64,000 nucleotides of DNA from assembly GCF_964204645.1 (NCBI RefSeq), contig NC_134027.1:14746485-14810484 (forward strand). Reading direction: 5' to 3'. This DNA is from Tubulanus polymorphus (taxonomy: Eukaryota; Nemertea; Palaeonemertea; Tubulaniformes; Tubulanidae). The translations under genes and the position numbers were made by a program. The notes under the pieces are model-generated. The model was not told the origin of the DNA. It saw only the letters and a list, made by a program, of their open reading frames with translations, and made no database searches. Shown piece after piece: positions 44,353-55,885 of the stretch (position 1 is its first letter; each line of letters begins with the position of its first letter).

Positions 44353-44619
44353 CAATAATAATGATAATAATAATAATAATAAACATTTATAAGGCCCCTG
44401 TTTCTTAAAAGATAAGTTCACTGGCGCACTGCAATGGTTCATAGTCACTAAGGATAGGCACGTTGAAAGAGTAGATGTTTTAGTGAACGTTTAAACTGGT
44501 TGACATCGTGAATATTACGCAGGTGGTTATCAATGTTATTCCAAAGGGAAGCAGCAACTACAGTAAATGAACGTCCACCAAAAGTACTTGTAATGGGCTG
44601 GAGACAGTAAATTTTGAGA

Positions 44620-45748
44620 TTATGATCTTAGTGCACGAACTGGATTGTACTGAACGAGTAGATCTCTCAAGTAGACTGGAGCCAACAAGTGGAGGCACTT
44701 AAAAACAAGGAGAATAACTTTGAACTCTATGTGCTGTTTCACAGGCAACCAGTGAAGGGACTTAAGCACAGGTGTTATATGCTCATATTTCTTTGTTTTG
44801 GTGACAATACGAGCGGCACGGTTCTGTATTAATTGCAGTCTGTAAAGAGAAGAAAAAGACGATCCTGTCAAGCATGCGTTACAGTAGTCAATCCTCGACA
44901 AAACTAGGGACTGCATCAACAGTTTCGCAGCCGCATCTGACAAGTAGTCCCGGATGCTACCTATCGCCCTAAGATAATAGGACGTAGTACAGACAACACA
45001 GACAACACAAGTCGTCAACACGAATACTACGTATGTTGATTGAACGCAGTATATGCATTGTTCCAAACAACATTGCCTCGAACTTATCCACATTGCACAT
45101 CAACTTATTGTCAATAAGCCACTTGTTGACTTGAGAACATGTAAGCTCGATAACATTAACTTGTCTACAAATGTCCAATGATTTGCTTTTGATTGCCATA
45201 TATGACCATCGTCCGCAAAACCATGACGTGAAACTTTGCTATCCTCAAATAACTGTACTAAGGGCAATATAAAAATGAGGAACAATAGTGGGCCAATCAC
45301 GGAGCCTTGGGGTACACCATACTCAATTTTGCAGAAATCAGAGTAATGTCCGTTGATAACGACACGATGCGTTCGATTCTCAAGATACGATATTAACCAC
45401 TGTAGTGCTGAACCACGAATACCGAGCACTACCTGAAGTCGATTTACAAGGATGAGATGGTCCACAGTATCGAAGCCAGCACTCAGGTCTAAAGGGACAA
45501 GTATCGCAGCACCATCAGCGTCAACCATGTTACGAATGTCACTTTTAACCTTGACAAGAGCTGTCTCGGTGCTGTGACAGGTTTAATACGCAGACTGGTA
45601 AATATCATGTAAATTGTTAGCATCCATATGAGCGGTTATACGAGCAGCTACAACACGCTCCAGTACCTTGGAGATAAACGGGAGGTTACTGACTGGACGG
45701 TAGTTTTTGAGAACGGAAGTATCTAAGCTCTGTTTTTTAATGAGCGGG
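44620..45748 (-). pseudogene. LINE reverse transcriptase, C-terminal half
   Basis: Frames 45528-45100 and 45093-44620 read LDLSAGFDTVDHLILVNRLQ (motif A), ENRTHRVVINGHYSDF, GVPQGSVIGPLLFLIFILPL (motif B) and HGFADDGHIW (motif C, FADD). The C-terminal QSLVLSRIDYCNACLTGSSF and HITPVLKSLHWLPVKQHIEF follow. Small indels shift the frame twice (near 45540 and 45095), and the LINE upstream is interrupted at 45757. Confidence 0.85.
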
Positions 45749-45757
45749 GTTGTCAAC

Positions 45758-47069
45758 CGGTGTTGTCATATCGCGGAAAGACGGAATCGCGGAATCTTCC
45801 AAAAACGCGGAATTTCTTCATTTTTACTTTAAATAGTAAACGGGTTTTCCCACGGGGATACCCACTGTCGGACAGGGCACCGGACCGATCGATGCAACGA
45901 GTTAGGTTCGAATCCCATTATTTGCAGGCAATTTTATATGGAATTATTATATTACGATACCGTTGACTGGGCCAAATTCGGTTTTCGTATCTAGTCGACT
46001 AGTGGTCAGAACTAATAACCGAATGCGCTTGATTTTCGAACTATTTCCGGAATATAGTTCTGACTATCGGACATTCGGTTTCGTTTAGTTCGACTAACTA
46101 TACTCGACTAACTCAGATAACCGAAGGTGGCCCTGGCTGCCACCTGTAGAAGAAGTCAGAATCAAGTGGGGTGAAAGAGACCAGGCACCTAATGTCTATT
46201 TCTACTAGGCAAACTTCAGTTATCGAAGTTCATCGACTTTTTGAGAACTTCAGAAACGAATATTATCAGATAAATATTGGGCACGTTCGCGGTGTCGGAC
46301 CGTAGTTGTAGATGGTTGCAAACATGAAATCCTACGACCAAACAAGTACCGGTTCAAATTCCTTTATAAATTATAATTTTACGGCCGTCCAGTACCGGTA
46401 CCAATAAGATTCTTTTGATCCAAATAATCAGCATAGGGACATATATGTTATAGCAGTCACAAAGTAAACATTGAAAAAACGAAACCATTTTATAATCTTT
46501 CATATCATTTAATTCTAAAAGATAAACCACATTCGCTTATAACAACAATGTAGACACACAACACGCATTAACAATCCTAAGCCAGAATGAAATATACATA
46601 ATGTCTATTTATTTTCGTCTGACATCGATCCAGTTCCACAGTTGTGAGTTAACTCTCAGTTTCTTAGAATCAATTCATTTCCAATGTTTTAAATCCAGAG
46701 ACCAGAGTCAAATCTAAACTCGGAAATGAGTCCTGGAGAATGACCCATGGTGTCACCACAAATCCTACGTTTACGTACCATCGATCTGTATTCCTTCAGT
46801 TAATGCAGCGATACTCTGTATCACTGAATTCGCAAAGCACGTATTGCCTAGGTTCTCCATTATTTGGAACAGTATCGTTAAGTTGTTGACTGGCGATAAA
46901 ATAAATTATCAAATACTAATTCCCGGTGTTGAAAACCTGGGTCCGGTGCCCTGTCCGACAGTGGGTATCCCCGTGGGAAAACCCCGTTTACTATTTATAG
47001 TAAAAATGAAGAAATTCCGCGTTTTTGGAAAATTCCGCGATTCCGTCTTTCCGCGATATGACAACACCG
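45758..47069. mobile_element. MULE-like non-autonomous DNA transposon, copy B
   Basis: Nearly identical to 1565-2950 in the same orientation, but shorter by about 75 bp because of internal loss near 46020. Ends are CGGTGTTGTCATATCGCGG and its complement. Flanks GTTGTCAAC (45749-45757) and GTTATCAAC (47070-47078) differ at one base. Inserted into the RT N-terminal region of the LINE, between KTAL and the downstream NLPFISKVLE-type sequence. Confidence 0.85.
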
Positions 47070-47536
47070 GTTATCAACGCAGTCTTCATAGACACGGGAA
47101 CGTATCCTTCCAACAACGATCTGTTAATAATGTCCATATAGAGAGGAATGACAGCACGTATGATGGCTTTCAGCATCCAAGTAGGCAAAGCAACAAGCTC
47201 ACATGACTTACATGGCGATTTCCCTATTATTGATATAAGCTCTTTCTCCAAGACTGGCTCAAATTCCGCTAGCTCACAATCTCCGAAATGCATCGTTTCA
47301 GGACCCAAACACGAGTCTGGGAAAGATAGTCTAATCCTCTCAATTTTGTCTAATCCTCTCAATTTTGTCAGCAAAGAAAGTTGCAAATCTATTTGCAAGT
47401 TCTTCCCAATCATCACTATCTGGCAGCTTTCTACTAACATCTTTCAGAAGAAGTTCATCAAACACTTTCTGCATAGCTTTTCCATCCGAACCTGCATCAC
47501 TAATCCTGGTATTGTAGTACTGCCTCTTGGAATGCT

Positions 47537-48679
47537 TTATAAGATTATTATAATGTAATTTGGCAGTATGGAAAATTTCGTAGTGAATTGTTTTGTACGA
47601 TCTGTTACCAGCAGCTTGCGAACTGGTGCATGCTTGTCGATAATGCTTCGGATAGCATTGTCATAGTACTGAACTTGCATGGTGAGGTCAGTGCCATCAG
47701 CAGGAGGTAAAACTAAATAAACGTCCTCCTTGACCCTGTCAAGATCAACAGTCTTCAGTTTTCGGACTGATATTTCTCTCTTCGTTGATGACGGTTTTCG
47801 CATTGGAATCATACAAACAATGAGGTGATGGTCAGCGACCATATCCCCTCTGCATATCCCCTTGATAGTACTACTATTCCCAAAGGTTATAACAGCATCC
47901 AGGGTATGTCCGGATTTGTGGGTCGGAAATGTTACTAATTGCTTAAGCCCAAAAGATTCCAATAGCTCAATGAATTTGATCGTGTCCGCTGAATCATGTT
48001 TTTCAAAGTGAAAGTTTACATCACTGACTATGATGAGTTCGCCTGCGTGTGATACTAGATCAACTAGAGTTGGTGTGAATTCCTCAATGGACACTGTAAA
48101 CTTGTTTTTCCTAGATGGTGGTGGTCTGTAGACATTGACTAAATTCACAATACGTGAACCAAATGAAAATTTAATCAGACATGCATCACAGGAAGTCTCA
48201 GATATGCAATTAGCTTTCTGCTTAACAGCGAGAGACTTTTTAAGCAAAAATCCGACTCCATCATATCCTAGATTTCCACTACGTGGGAAGTTGATGAACT
48301 CAAAACCTGGAGCATTCAGAGCATTCACATAACGATTGTCTTTCTCAGATGATGTTAACCATGTTTCATTTAAGCCCAGAATGTCAAGGTCGTAGTCTTC
48401 CACTTCAATTAGAATTTGGTCATATTTATTTGTAACAGACTGACAGTTTAGAACACCAAGCGTTAATCCTCTAGAACTAAGTCCCCAACTAGTTCCAGGG
48501 CCACGCTTGTTGGGCCTCGTTGAAGTTTGTTTATAAATATTTAGCTCTCTCAGTTTGTATTCAAGACTGGGGTCAACTGGTGCGGAGTGATTTCTATAGT
48601 CCAATAAGTCAATCACTGAATATGAATGCATTATCACCAGCCATACAATTGTGAACAGCTGATATATCCACCAATGCAT
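47537..48679 (-). pseudogene. LINE apurinic-like endonuclease domain
   Basis: 380-codon frame. After about 80 residues come LGVLNCQSVTNKYDQI (strand with Asn), LDILGLNETWL (catalytic Glu motif), NLVNVYRPPPS, ELIIVSDVNFHF (normally GDFN; the Gly is changed to Ser and Asp to Val), FPTHKSGHTLDAVI and MVADHHLIVC (SDH-type motif; Ser is changed to Ala). These motifs define the exonuclease-endonuclease-phosphatase fold of CR1/L2 LINEs, which nicks target DNA. Substitutions at GDFN and SDH suggest decay. Confidence 0.85.
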
Positions 48680-49076
48680 GAGTATTGTAGTACTAGTAAT
48701 TTCTCATTGAAAATCCATGTTTGAATGTCAAATTCCACAAAAACACCAGAAAGCAGATATCAATCATCAGAAGAAAGTCATGTAGATAATAACCATGCAT
48801 TCACAAAACAACACCACAACAATGCTAGTGACTACTACAAGTAGCTCCTAAGAAAATTAGCTACTGTTGAGGAGAAAGTAGGAGCAGCACTCCAGCGCTA
48901 CACTACTGCCCTCTACACGACAAGGCTGGTGAAAAGTGCTCAAATCTTACGGAAGAGGAATAGCCCTAGGATTTCAGAGATAACAATCCCCGGTGTAGAA
49001 CATATCGTAATTAGTCATAGAATCTTTCAAGCGGTGGGTATGTAGATAATTTACCCTGCTAAAATTGGTAAAATTG

Positions 49077-49490
49077 CTAAAATTGGTCTTCTCCAATGAC
49101 AATGTCATTAACGTTTAAATTATTAGCTGCTTCGATTACACATTGTAAAATGTTATTAAACTTGAAAATATTATTCAGGTCGTGTTCCCTGTCACAAGGT
49201 ATATACATGCCAGCCAGCAACATTTGAAAATTGTTAAAGCAGATTAGGACTATACATGCTCTCGTGGAATTAAGATCAATTTTCACGATTTCACAATTAC
49301 AGTTCGTCGACCAATAAAGGAGCGCCCACCATAAGGCCTGCCATGTATTTCATCATTAGACATACTAGAGATACTATGTGACTGAGCGTTTTCCAATTCA
49401 TTATCAAAAATTTGTAAAAGTCCCTGACCTAGCCAGTGCTCTTGGATTAAGAGCAGATCACAATCATTGTTTAGCTGTCTTATATAATCT
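49077..49490 (-). pseudogene. LINE endonuclease fragment, different family
   Basis: The - strand from 49490 reads RQLNNDCDLLLIQEHWLGQG, then GRPYGG (with RSF), then FNNFQMLLAGMYIPCDREHD and NDIVIGEDQF (normally GDFN). The LLIQEHWL...GRPYGG order marks an endonuclease of the type found in several invertebrate LINE clades. Stops separate the parts. No RT follows, so it is a relic. Confidence 0.65.
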
Positions 49491-50189
49491 AATTATCAGA
49501 ATTGAATCATTGTATATTGTATGAGGTGATTTTCAACGAGTTAAGCATGACATAAAGAAAGAAGCAGTAAAGAAAGCTATAAATATCCATCATTATTAAT
49601 CGTGTGTTATGCGTTTGAAATGGTATTGTCGTATCTTCACTCCGTTAGGCCAGGGATTCACATCAAATAGATTGTTGAATTGAAATTTAGAAACCCAATA
49701 GAAACCCTGAATTACTTAAATGTAGCCTCAACATGACAGACGGCTTCTGCCTGAACGTTTTTCTATAAACAAATAAAAATCTGAGAGGCTCCGGTGCTCC
49801 AAGTGGTGTTGTTAGCATTATTTTCCATCAGGGCAACCTTTATCGTCGTATCAAGAGGCATGACTATACACTGAGTTTTTACTGGGCATTCGAAATATTT
49901 CTGGTTCTATTTTCTTATCGGAATTTTAAAAATTCTTAGCGTTATCGGTAACTTGCGTTTATGTTTCAATTGCCTTGGAAAATAAAAGGCAAGCGACTGC
50001 AGTTCGAAGTCGCGTTGTAAATCCAGCAAAAAGCACCATTTCTAGCCATTGTGGTGCGACCTTCACGCGTCGAAAAGTCAACGTTGTAGTCAACACCGGT
50101 CAATATAATGCGGGAACTGCGCTCCTAGCAATTACAGGATAGCATTGTGTAGAACTAGAAGTTTAGTGCGTAGACTTGGGCACACACCA

Positions 50190-52400
50190 GATTTGCAAGA
50201 GTAATATCACGGAATTATAAAATACCAATTGGAAATAGAATTCATAGAAAAAAGTTCCCGATCCATACATGATCAGTGGAAAGAGCATTATATTCCACAT
50301 CACGCGGTCTTGAGACAGTCGGCAAGGACTCCAATTCGTATCGTATTTGACTCTAGCTGCCGGCAGTCTGAAGATTCGCTTAGTTTGAACGATTGTCTGG
50401 AATCGGGTCCTGCACTGTTGACCGATATAAGTTCTATTATCATGAGATTCCGCATAACCGATTTAGAGAATTCTTTTTTACATGCCGGTCTACATCCTGA
50501 TGATCGCGATGGAACCCGGTTCTTTTGGTTAAGAGACCCCACGAACCAAGATTTAAAGGTGTGTTATTTGGTGCATCGTGGTTCCCTTTCATGCTAAACA
50601 GGACACTACTTTTCTTATTTGACTCACACTGATGGGTTATTTTTTATCAGATAGCACGTGATTATTACATGGATAATTTAGTTACAAGTCTCAACAATGA
50701 GTGAGATTTAGCATTATTTTACAAATCATGCAGATCTCTAAGAGCTGATGCTAATTTTAACTTCATAAGTCGGACATCTAATTCTCAGGTACTTAAACAA
50801 TTAGCAACGCGCGACGAGATTTGTGACGATTCTAAACTCGTTAAGGTTTTAGGGTTGATATGGAACCCCGAATCTGATACTCTGAGTTTTCCTGACCGTC
50901 GTATTTCTAACGATTGTCCACGAAACGCCATATCTTGCAAAGGTCAACTTCAATTTTTGATCCCCTCGGCGTTATTTCGCCAATTACTGTTCGTTCAAAA
51001 ATATTGTTGCAAAAGCTATGGAAAAAATAACTTCGAATGGGATGAAAATTTCTCATCTGATCTTTGCCAGGTATGGGATTCAATAACCAAATCTAAACAT
51101 AGCATTAGAAATGCAGTTTTCTCAAGGCTGTTTTTACAAGGCGACTGGGTGGATATCTTATCTCAACCAGAGTTGCAAGACGCAAGCATCCAAGCTTACG
51201 GTGTTTCAGCTTATTTAGTAAGCGGGTCTTAAACTGCTTTTGTAATGACCAAATCTCGCGTAGCGCCCGTTAGAGAATTTACTATACCAAAACTTGAATT
51301 GTTAGCGGCGATTATTGGCGCAAGATGAGCGAGCCATACTAAGTCGTCTATCGAAGCGGCAATACATCGACACGTCAAATTGAATATGTGGTCGCATAGC
51401 CAAATCGTTTTGGGTTGGCTTAAGTCCAGTGATCAGAAATCCATTTTCATTAAGAATCGTTGTGAAGGAATTAGGCATTTAACTGGGATAGAGTCGTGGA
51501 AGTTTTGTCCATCGTTGGATAATCCGGCGGATCTTACGACCAGAGGGATATCTCTCCCAAACTCAAAATTTGGTGATTTATGGCTCATGGGTCCTTCTAT
51601 TTACACGGAATCTTATATTTCATAGACATAACGACATATTCATCTTCGTCAAATTTACTGAATGTTACCGCTTACGCACTGAGATTTGTACACAATCTAA
51701 AATCTAGAAATGATGGCCGTTTGTTAGGTAGTTTAACTCCATCGGAAATTGTGTCCGCTGAATCATTTTGGATTAGATATGCCCAAAGGAAGTTCTTTCC
51801 TGACGTTCTAGCTAATTCGAAAACACCTCGTAAGAGAATGCAGATTATAACTCAGTTACAATTATCTCTAGATTCAAAAGGCATTGTTAGGTGTAAAGGG
51901 GGAATCCCGAATTCAGATTTGGACTATGAAAGTAAACATCCAGTTCTGATTCTAAAGAATTCCAATCTTGCTCGTTTGATTGTATAACAGGCTCATATCA
52001 GTGTACACCATTTTGGTGTTAGTTATACTGTAGCTAAAATCCGCGAAAGATTCTGGATTCCTCAAATAGGCGAGTACGTAAAATCGTGTATTCGCGGATG
52101 CATTGTATGTAAAAGGATCAGGGGTCGGTCTTTTAAACTGCATAGCTGTCCACCATTACCATCGCGTTGAGGGCTAGAAAGTCCACCTTTCTCCGTGGTT
52201 TGGATTAGTGCGGTCCATTCATTATCAATGATTGTAAAAAGTGTTTTTTACGTACACAGTGACCCGAGCGGTACATTTAGAATTGGTACCCTCTTAATCT
52301 TCAGACGATTTCTTCGTGTATTTAGACCAGCCAAGGAGACTTATTTCTGACAACGCTTCAACCTTTATCGAAGCTAACAATGACTTAAAAGGCATTATCA
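50190..52400 (+). pseudogene. BEL/Pao retrotransposon pol relic, + strand
   Basis: Pieces in order: RT start (50229-50597; YIPHHAVLRQ, IRIVFDSSCR, SLNDCLESGPALLTDISSII), later RT and connection (50855-51232; GLIWNPESDTLSFP, NNFEWDENF), RNase H (51290-51625; VLGWLKSSDQK, NPADLTTRGIS), a zinc-binding HHCC region (51960-52140; HISVHHFGVSYTVAKIRERF, then CIRGCIVCKRIRG) and a decayed integrase core up to about 52390. These are the BEL/Pao order and motifs. The catalytic YVDD is missing in the 50600-50850 gap. Multiple frameshifts. No LTRs were identified. Confidence 0.85.
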
Positions 52401-52410
52401 TCCGAGAGAG

Positions 52411-52560
52411 GTAATTATGGGTATAGAGAGGAAATTAGGACTGCAACTTAGAAGTGTCTTTCCCGAGGACACTACGGTTATGTACGGGGTTCGAAACCAT
52501 GACCTAGCCTTCCCAGAGTCGAACTCTCTGACCACTCGCCCACGCCGCCCGGTCCTGCCT
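52411..52560 (-). repeat. tRNA-derived SINE
   Basis: On the - strand, GGGCGGCGTGGGCGAGTGGT (A box), then GGTTTCGAACCCCGTACATA (B box), then a body GTAGTGTCCTCGGGAAAGACAC, which resembles the conserved GTGTCCTTGGGCAAG..AC module of widespread invertebrate SINEs. It sits directly after the BEL/Pao relic. Confidence 0.65.
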
Positions 52561-53155
52561 ATTTTTGCGTTCTTCGGTCCGAGTCAATTAACATTTGAAT
52601 GACTACATCGATTTATGATACCAGTACCGAAGCATCAGGACCCAAGGGCCGCTTGTCATTCTACTTTTCAACTTCGTGAATTTGCTCTGGACTGGGGGCT
52701 GGGGGCATTTCTGACACTCGAAATTGTTTACTTTGTCGTTATTGTCGTATTTCTGTATAACGTAAGCAAAATCTTTTAACAGTTCAAACGTGGGCTTTAA
52801 TCTACAATGTATATCCTAAGCTTCCTTGAATGTGCTCTGTTGTAATCGCCATTATCTTATTATTATTTCACGTAATGTATATGCCTAGGGTAGGTACATG
52901 CCTCCGTATACCCAGTGGCAGAAATCGTGAAATAGTGAGCATATTTCATTCTTTATTTCAATCAGGAAGTGCTCAGTTCACTTCAAAATGTTCAGGGGAG
53001 GAAACTGTGGTGTTTCGTACCTGTGGCGCTCGCCGATGGCAACTGAGTCGTAATTACGAGCAAAACGCGAATTTATTTTACGTCTAACCCTCCCCCGCCT
53101 GATACTTCGTTCCTACGGTACTGAAAAGTAAGTATTTGTAATTGATCAATTATAG

Positions 53156-53609
53156 TCTCGGAGAACAAGGTGTTATGTCACCCGGCATCAGTTGATTCAT
53201 TGTCAACAAGTGCTGGGACCGAAGACCATGTCAGTATGGGAGGATTTGCAGCGAGAAAAGCCCTAACAGTTGTTGAGCATGTAGAGCAAGGTAAGAAACA
53301 TGATTTGGGATTGAGAATATGGCTATAACCATGTGTTTGAAATTGATTTTTTATGTTTAGTATTAGCTATAGAATTATTGTGCGCATGTCAAGCAATTGA
53401 GTTTTTACGCCCGTTGAAGACAACTGCGCCCCTAGAGGAAGTCTACAAACTTGTCAGATCAGTAGCTGAGTAGGTACTAAAATCGTGGAATTTGTGGCAT
53501 GTTTATGAATTGGTCATTTATATTATGCTTTGCATTTAGGGCGTGGGATAAGGACAGGTTTATGGCTCCAGACATTGATGCAGTTACAGAACTCATTCGA
53601 GGAGAAAAG
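53156..53609 (+). CDS. HAL: Histidine ammonia-lyase, last three visible exons
   Basis: Exons 53156-53290, 53361-53469 and 53540-53609. They encode [20 protein letters not shown], then [34 protein letters not shown] and [19 protein letters not shown], which align with the C-terminal third of animal HAL. The exon ends in phase 0 before GTAAAA. By comparison with animal HAL of about 650 residues, roughly 50-70 C-terminal residues remain, but I found no exon for them before 64000. They may lie beyond the window or among the repeats. Codon phase joins exactly to the exon ending at 22235, across 31 kb of transposons. Confidence 0.95.
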
Positions 53610-55885
53610 GTAAAAAACTGGTTTGTGTACGGTAAAAAAGGGAATTCGATTACCTAGTTTTGAACACCAACCAATGAATGATCGTCATTATTACGTTTGC
53701 GAGATATAAGGAGTTAAGGACTCTTAATCGAAGTAATGATCGTAGATCGTAGTCTGAGCCACGCTTAACATATAATCTTTATCTATACTTAATGTATTTT
53801 GTCAAAAGAATTTATCCAAACGACCGTCGTGAGATAGAATTGCAAATATGTAACCACCGCGATCTCATGTCTACCACTTTAATTCCCGTTAAGTTCGAAC
53901 CCAATTAAATGAAACAAGAAACGAAGTTCTTGATATGGACTCTCCTAAATTTACATGATGGTTTATGTTTAATCCCGTATCAAAATTAAACGTCAGTAAA
54001 CCTACTTTAGAGTTTAAGCATAAATAATTCATAATGATTCTCATTATCGGCCGACTCCTTATTGAGATTTAAGCCCACAGCACACGGCATAACAAAAAAC
54101 ATCGAAATTCAATGTCATCCACTGCCCATGTTATGCCAAATTTACTGCTTATTGCAGCGACATTTTAAGAAATGCCCTTTTCTATTGACACAATCTCCAC
54201 GAAGCCCTGAAGTATTAACACACATGGTGATTCATCATGAATATACATGGTAGTGGGTATCCCCAATCACTCAAATAGACAATCTCTCAACGTGCATGGC
54301 GTGAAACTGGATGCTGAACGATTTTAAGTTATTGCGTAAGCTACACTGTGAAGTTTGTTAGACAATCTATTTTTTTAAATTGAACACTTTCCAAGATTCA
54401 CTGCCTCCTTTCCCAAATCCACTGTCTTTTTTAAAATTCACTGCTTTTCACGGCCGTGAATCATTTTTTCAATTCACTGTTGTTCACTGATACTCCGCGT
54501 GGATCAGTGATACAGTGAATCATTTTGCAGTTTCCAAGGAAAGTTTAACTAGGCAACATGCGTTGCGCGCTTTTCTTGTACATGCACATTGTAGTTCCAA
54601 CAACAAATAAATAACTAAATTAAGAAATAAGCCACATTTAAGAAATAAGCAACGTATTCAGATGAAATTCAATAGGGTTAGAGATTGCATTACGGCATTG
54701 AATGTTTAGAAAGTTGCGGAGAGAAGCTAAGCCTTGCTCGGAAGTTAATTTGTATCAAATGATACAAGTTTCATACAACATGGATGTGATAGCAAAATGG
54801 ACTAAAGTCCATAAAAATGAACAACGAAAAGGCATTCCGACATCCGCCCAAATGGCTTGTAATTTATTTTTCTATAAACCGAGAACTAAATTTGAGCCGG
54901 CCGATTTTTAATTAACCGGGTATGTTCCCGGGTTAGCACCCGGCCGGTTATTAGAAACAAGGTATTTGGTTTTGGCCTTACGTACAAATACAAACAAACT
55001 GACGGATAAACACAACCTTTAGGCGGAGGTAATCAGTACACGTCGTGAAGGGCAATAAGAAAAGTTGCTTTCGTAATTCTTACTACTAGTACGTTCTTGT
55101 CTGACGGCTTTAACGTAACCCCCACGCATACGGAAACAACATTAAGAACATTTCTAAATACTACGAACATTTTCAAATACTACGAAAATCTAGCTGTGGA
55201 TCAATACTTACGTAGGTTAACACAAATGACGCCAATTGAAATGTATTTAAAACTTGATAAATCCGCGAAGTTAACTATCACGCTAGATAGGAGGACGACT
55301 CATGGAAACTGATGTTGTAGATGTTTAATATATCTAAGTTAATGAGTCAATCGAGCGTTTATAACAAATGATTTAGTTTACGCTAGCGTCAAAATGTAAG
55401 ATATCATTAATGTTACGGTACTGACTAATCTATTAGGGTATTGACAACAAGTTGGTACTGGCAGAAAGTTATTATGATGGAAACTTTAATTCAAACAATA
55501 TAACCAAAAACATGATAATTTGTTTTATCAGAAGCCATTTTATATACGCTACTGATCTATAAAGATGCAACCATTCTTGTAGACCTTGTAACTCGTTTAA
55601 ACCATTTTAACTCCCAACTGCATTGAATGTGTAAACATATAACAAAGCACTTATTTTGTTAACAAAAGGCACATATACCTCTGTTTTTAAACATTTTCCT
55701 TAACACCATTTCATAAAACATCATTATTAATATAATTTAATTCCGTTGAAAATTCAAATCAATAAAACAACATTTTCTAAGGTAGTAATAAACTTTAAAA
55801 GAAATATCAAACTGACGTTCTTTCATACGCAATCCAATATTATCTAACCTATCTTATGTTATCTATTCATTATTGTCAAGACTGG
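53610..55885. other. Downstream of the last visible HAL exon, nothing recognised
   Basis: I looked for the terminal HAL exon on the + strand and did not find a convincing candidate. 54380-54530 is rich in ATTCACTG words in both orientations. Open frames at 54062, 54702 and 55097 show no domain. Confidence 0.4.

Larger units (their letters stand above)
44353..48760 (-). mobile_element. CR1/L2-like LINE, near full-length, split by a MULE-like element
   Basis: The - strand carries an endonuclease (48679-47537), a linker and RT start (47500-47080), then a 1.3-kb insertion, then RT and C-terminus (45748-44620), and an (AAT)n tail at 44353-44382. Sequence on both sides of the insertion is continuous apart from the 9-bp duplication. 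The coding frames have several breaks, so it is dead. The tail and RT style match the fragment at 41301-42140, though the two are not the same copy. Confidence 0.85.
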
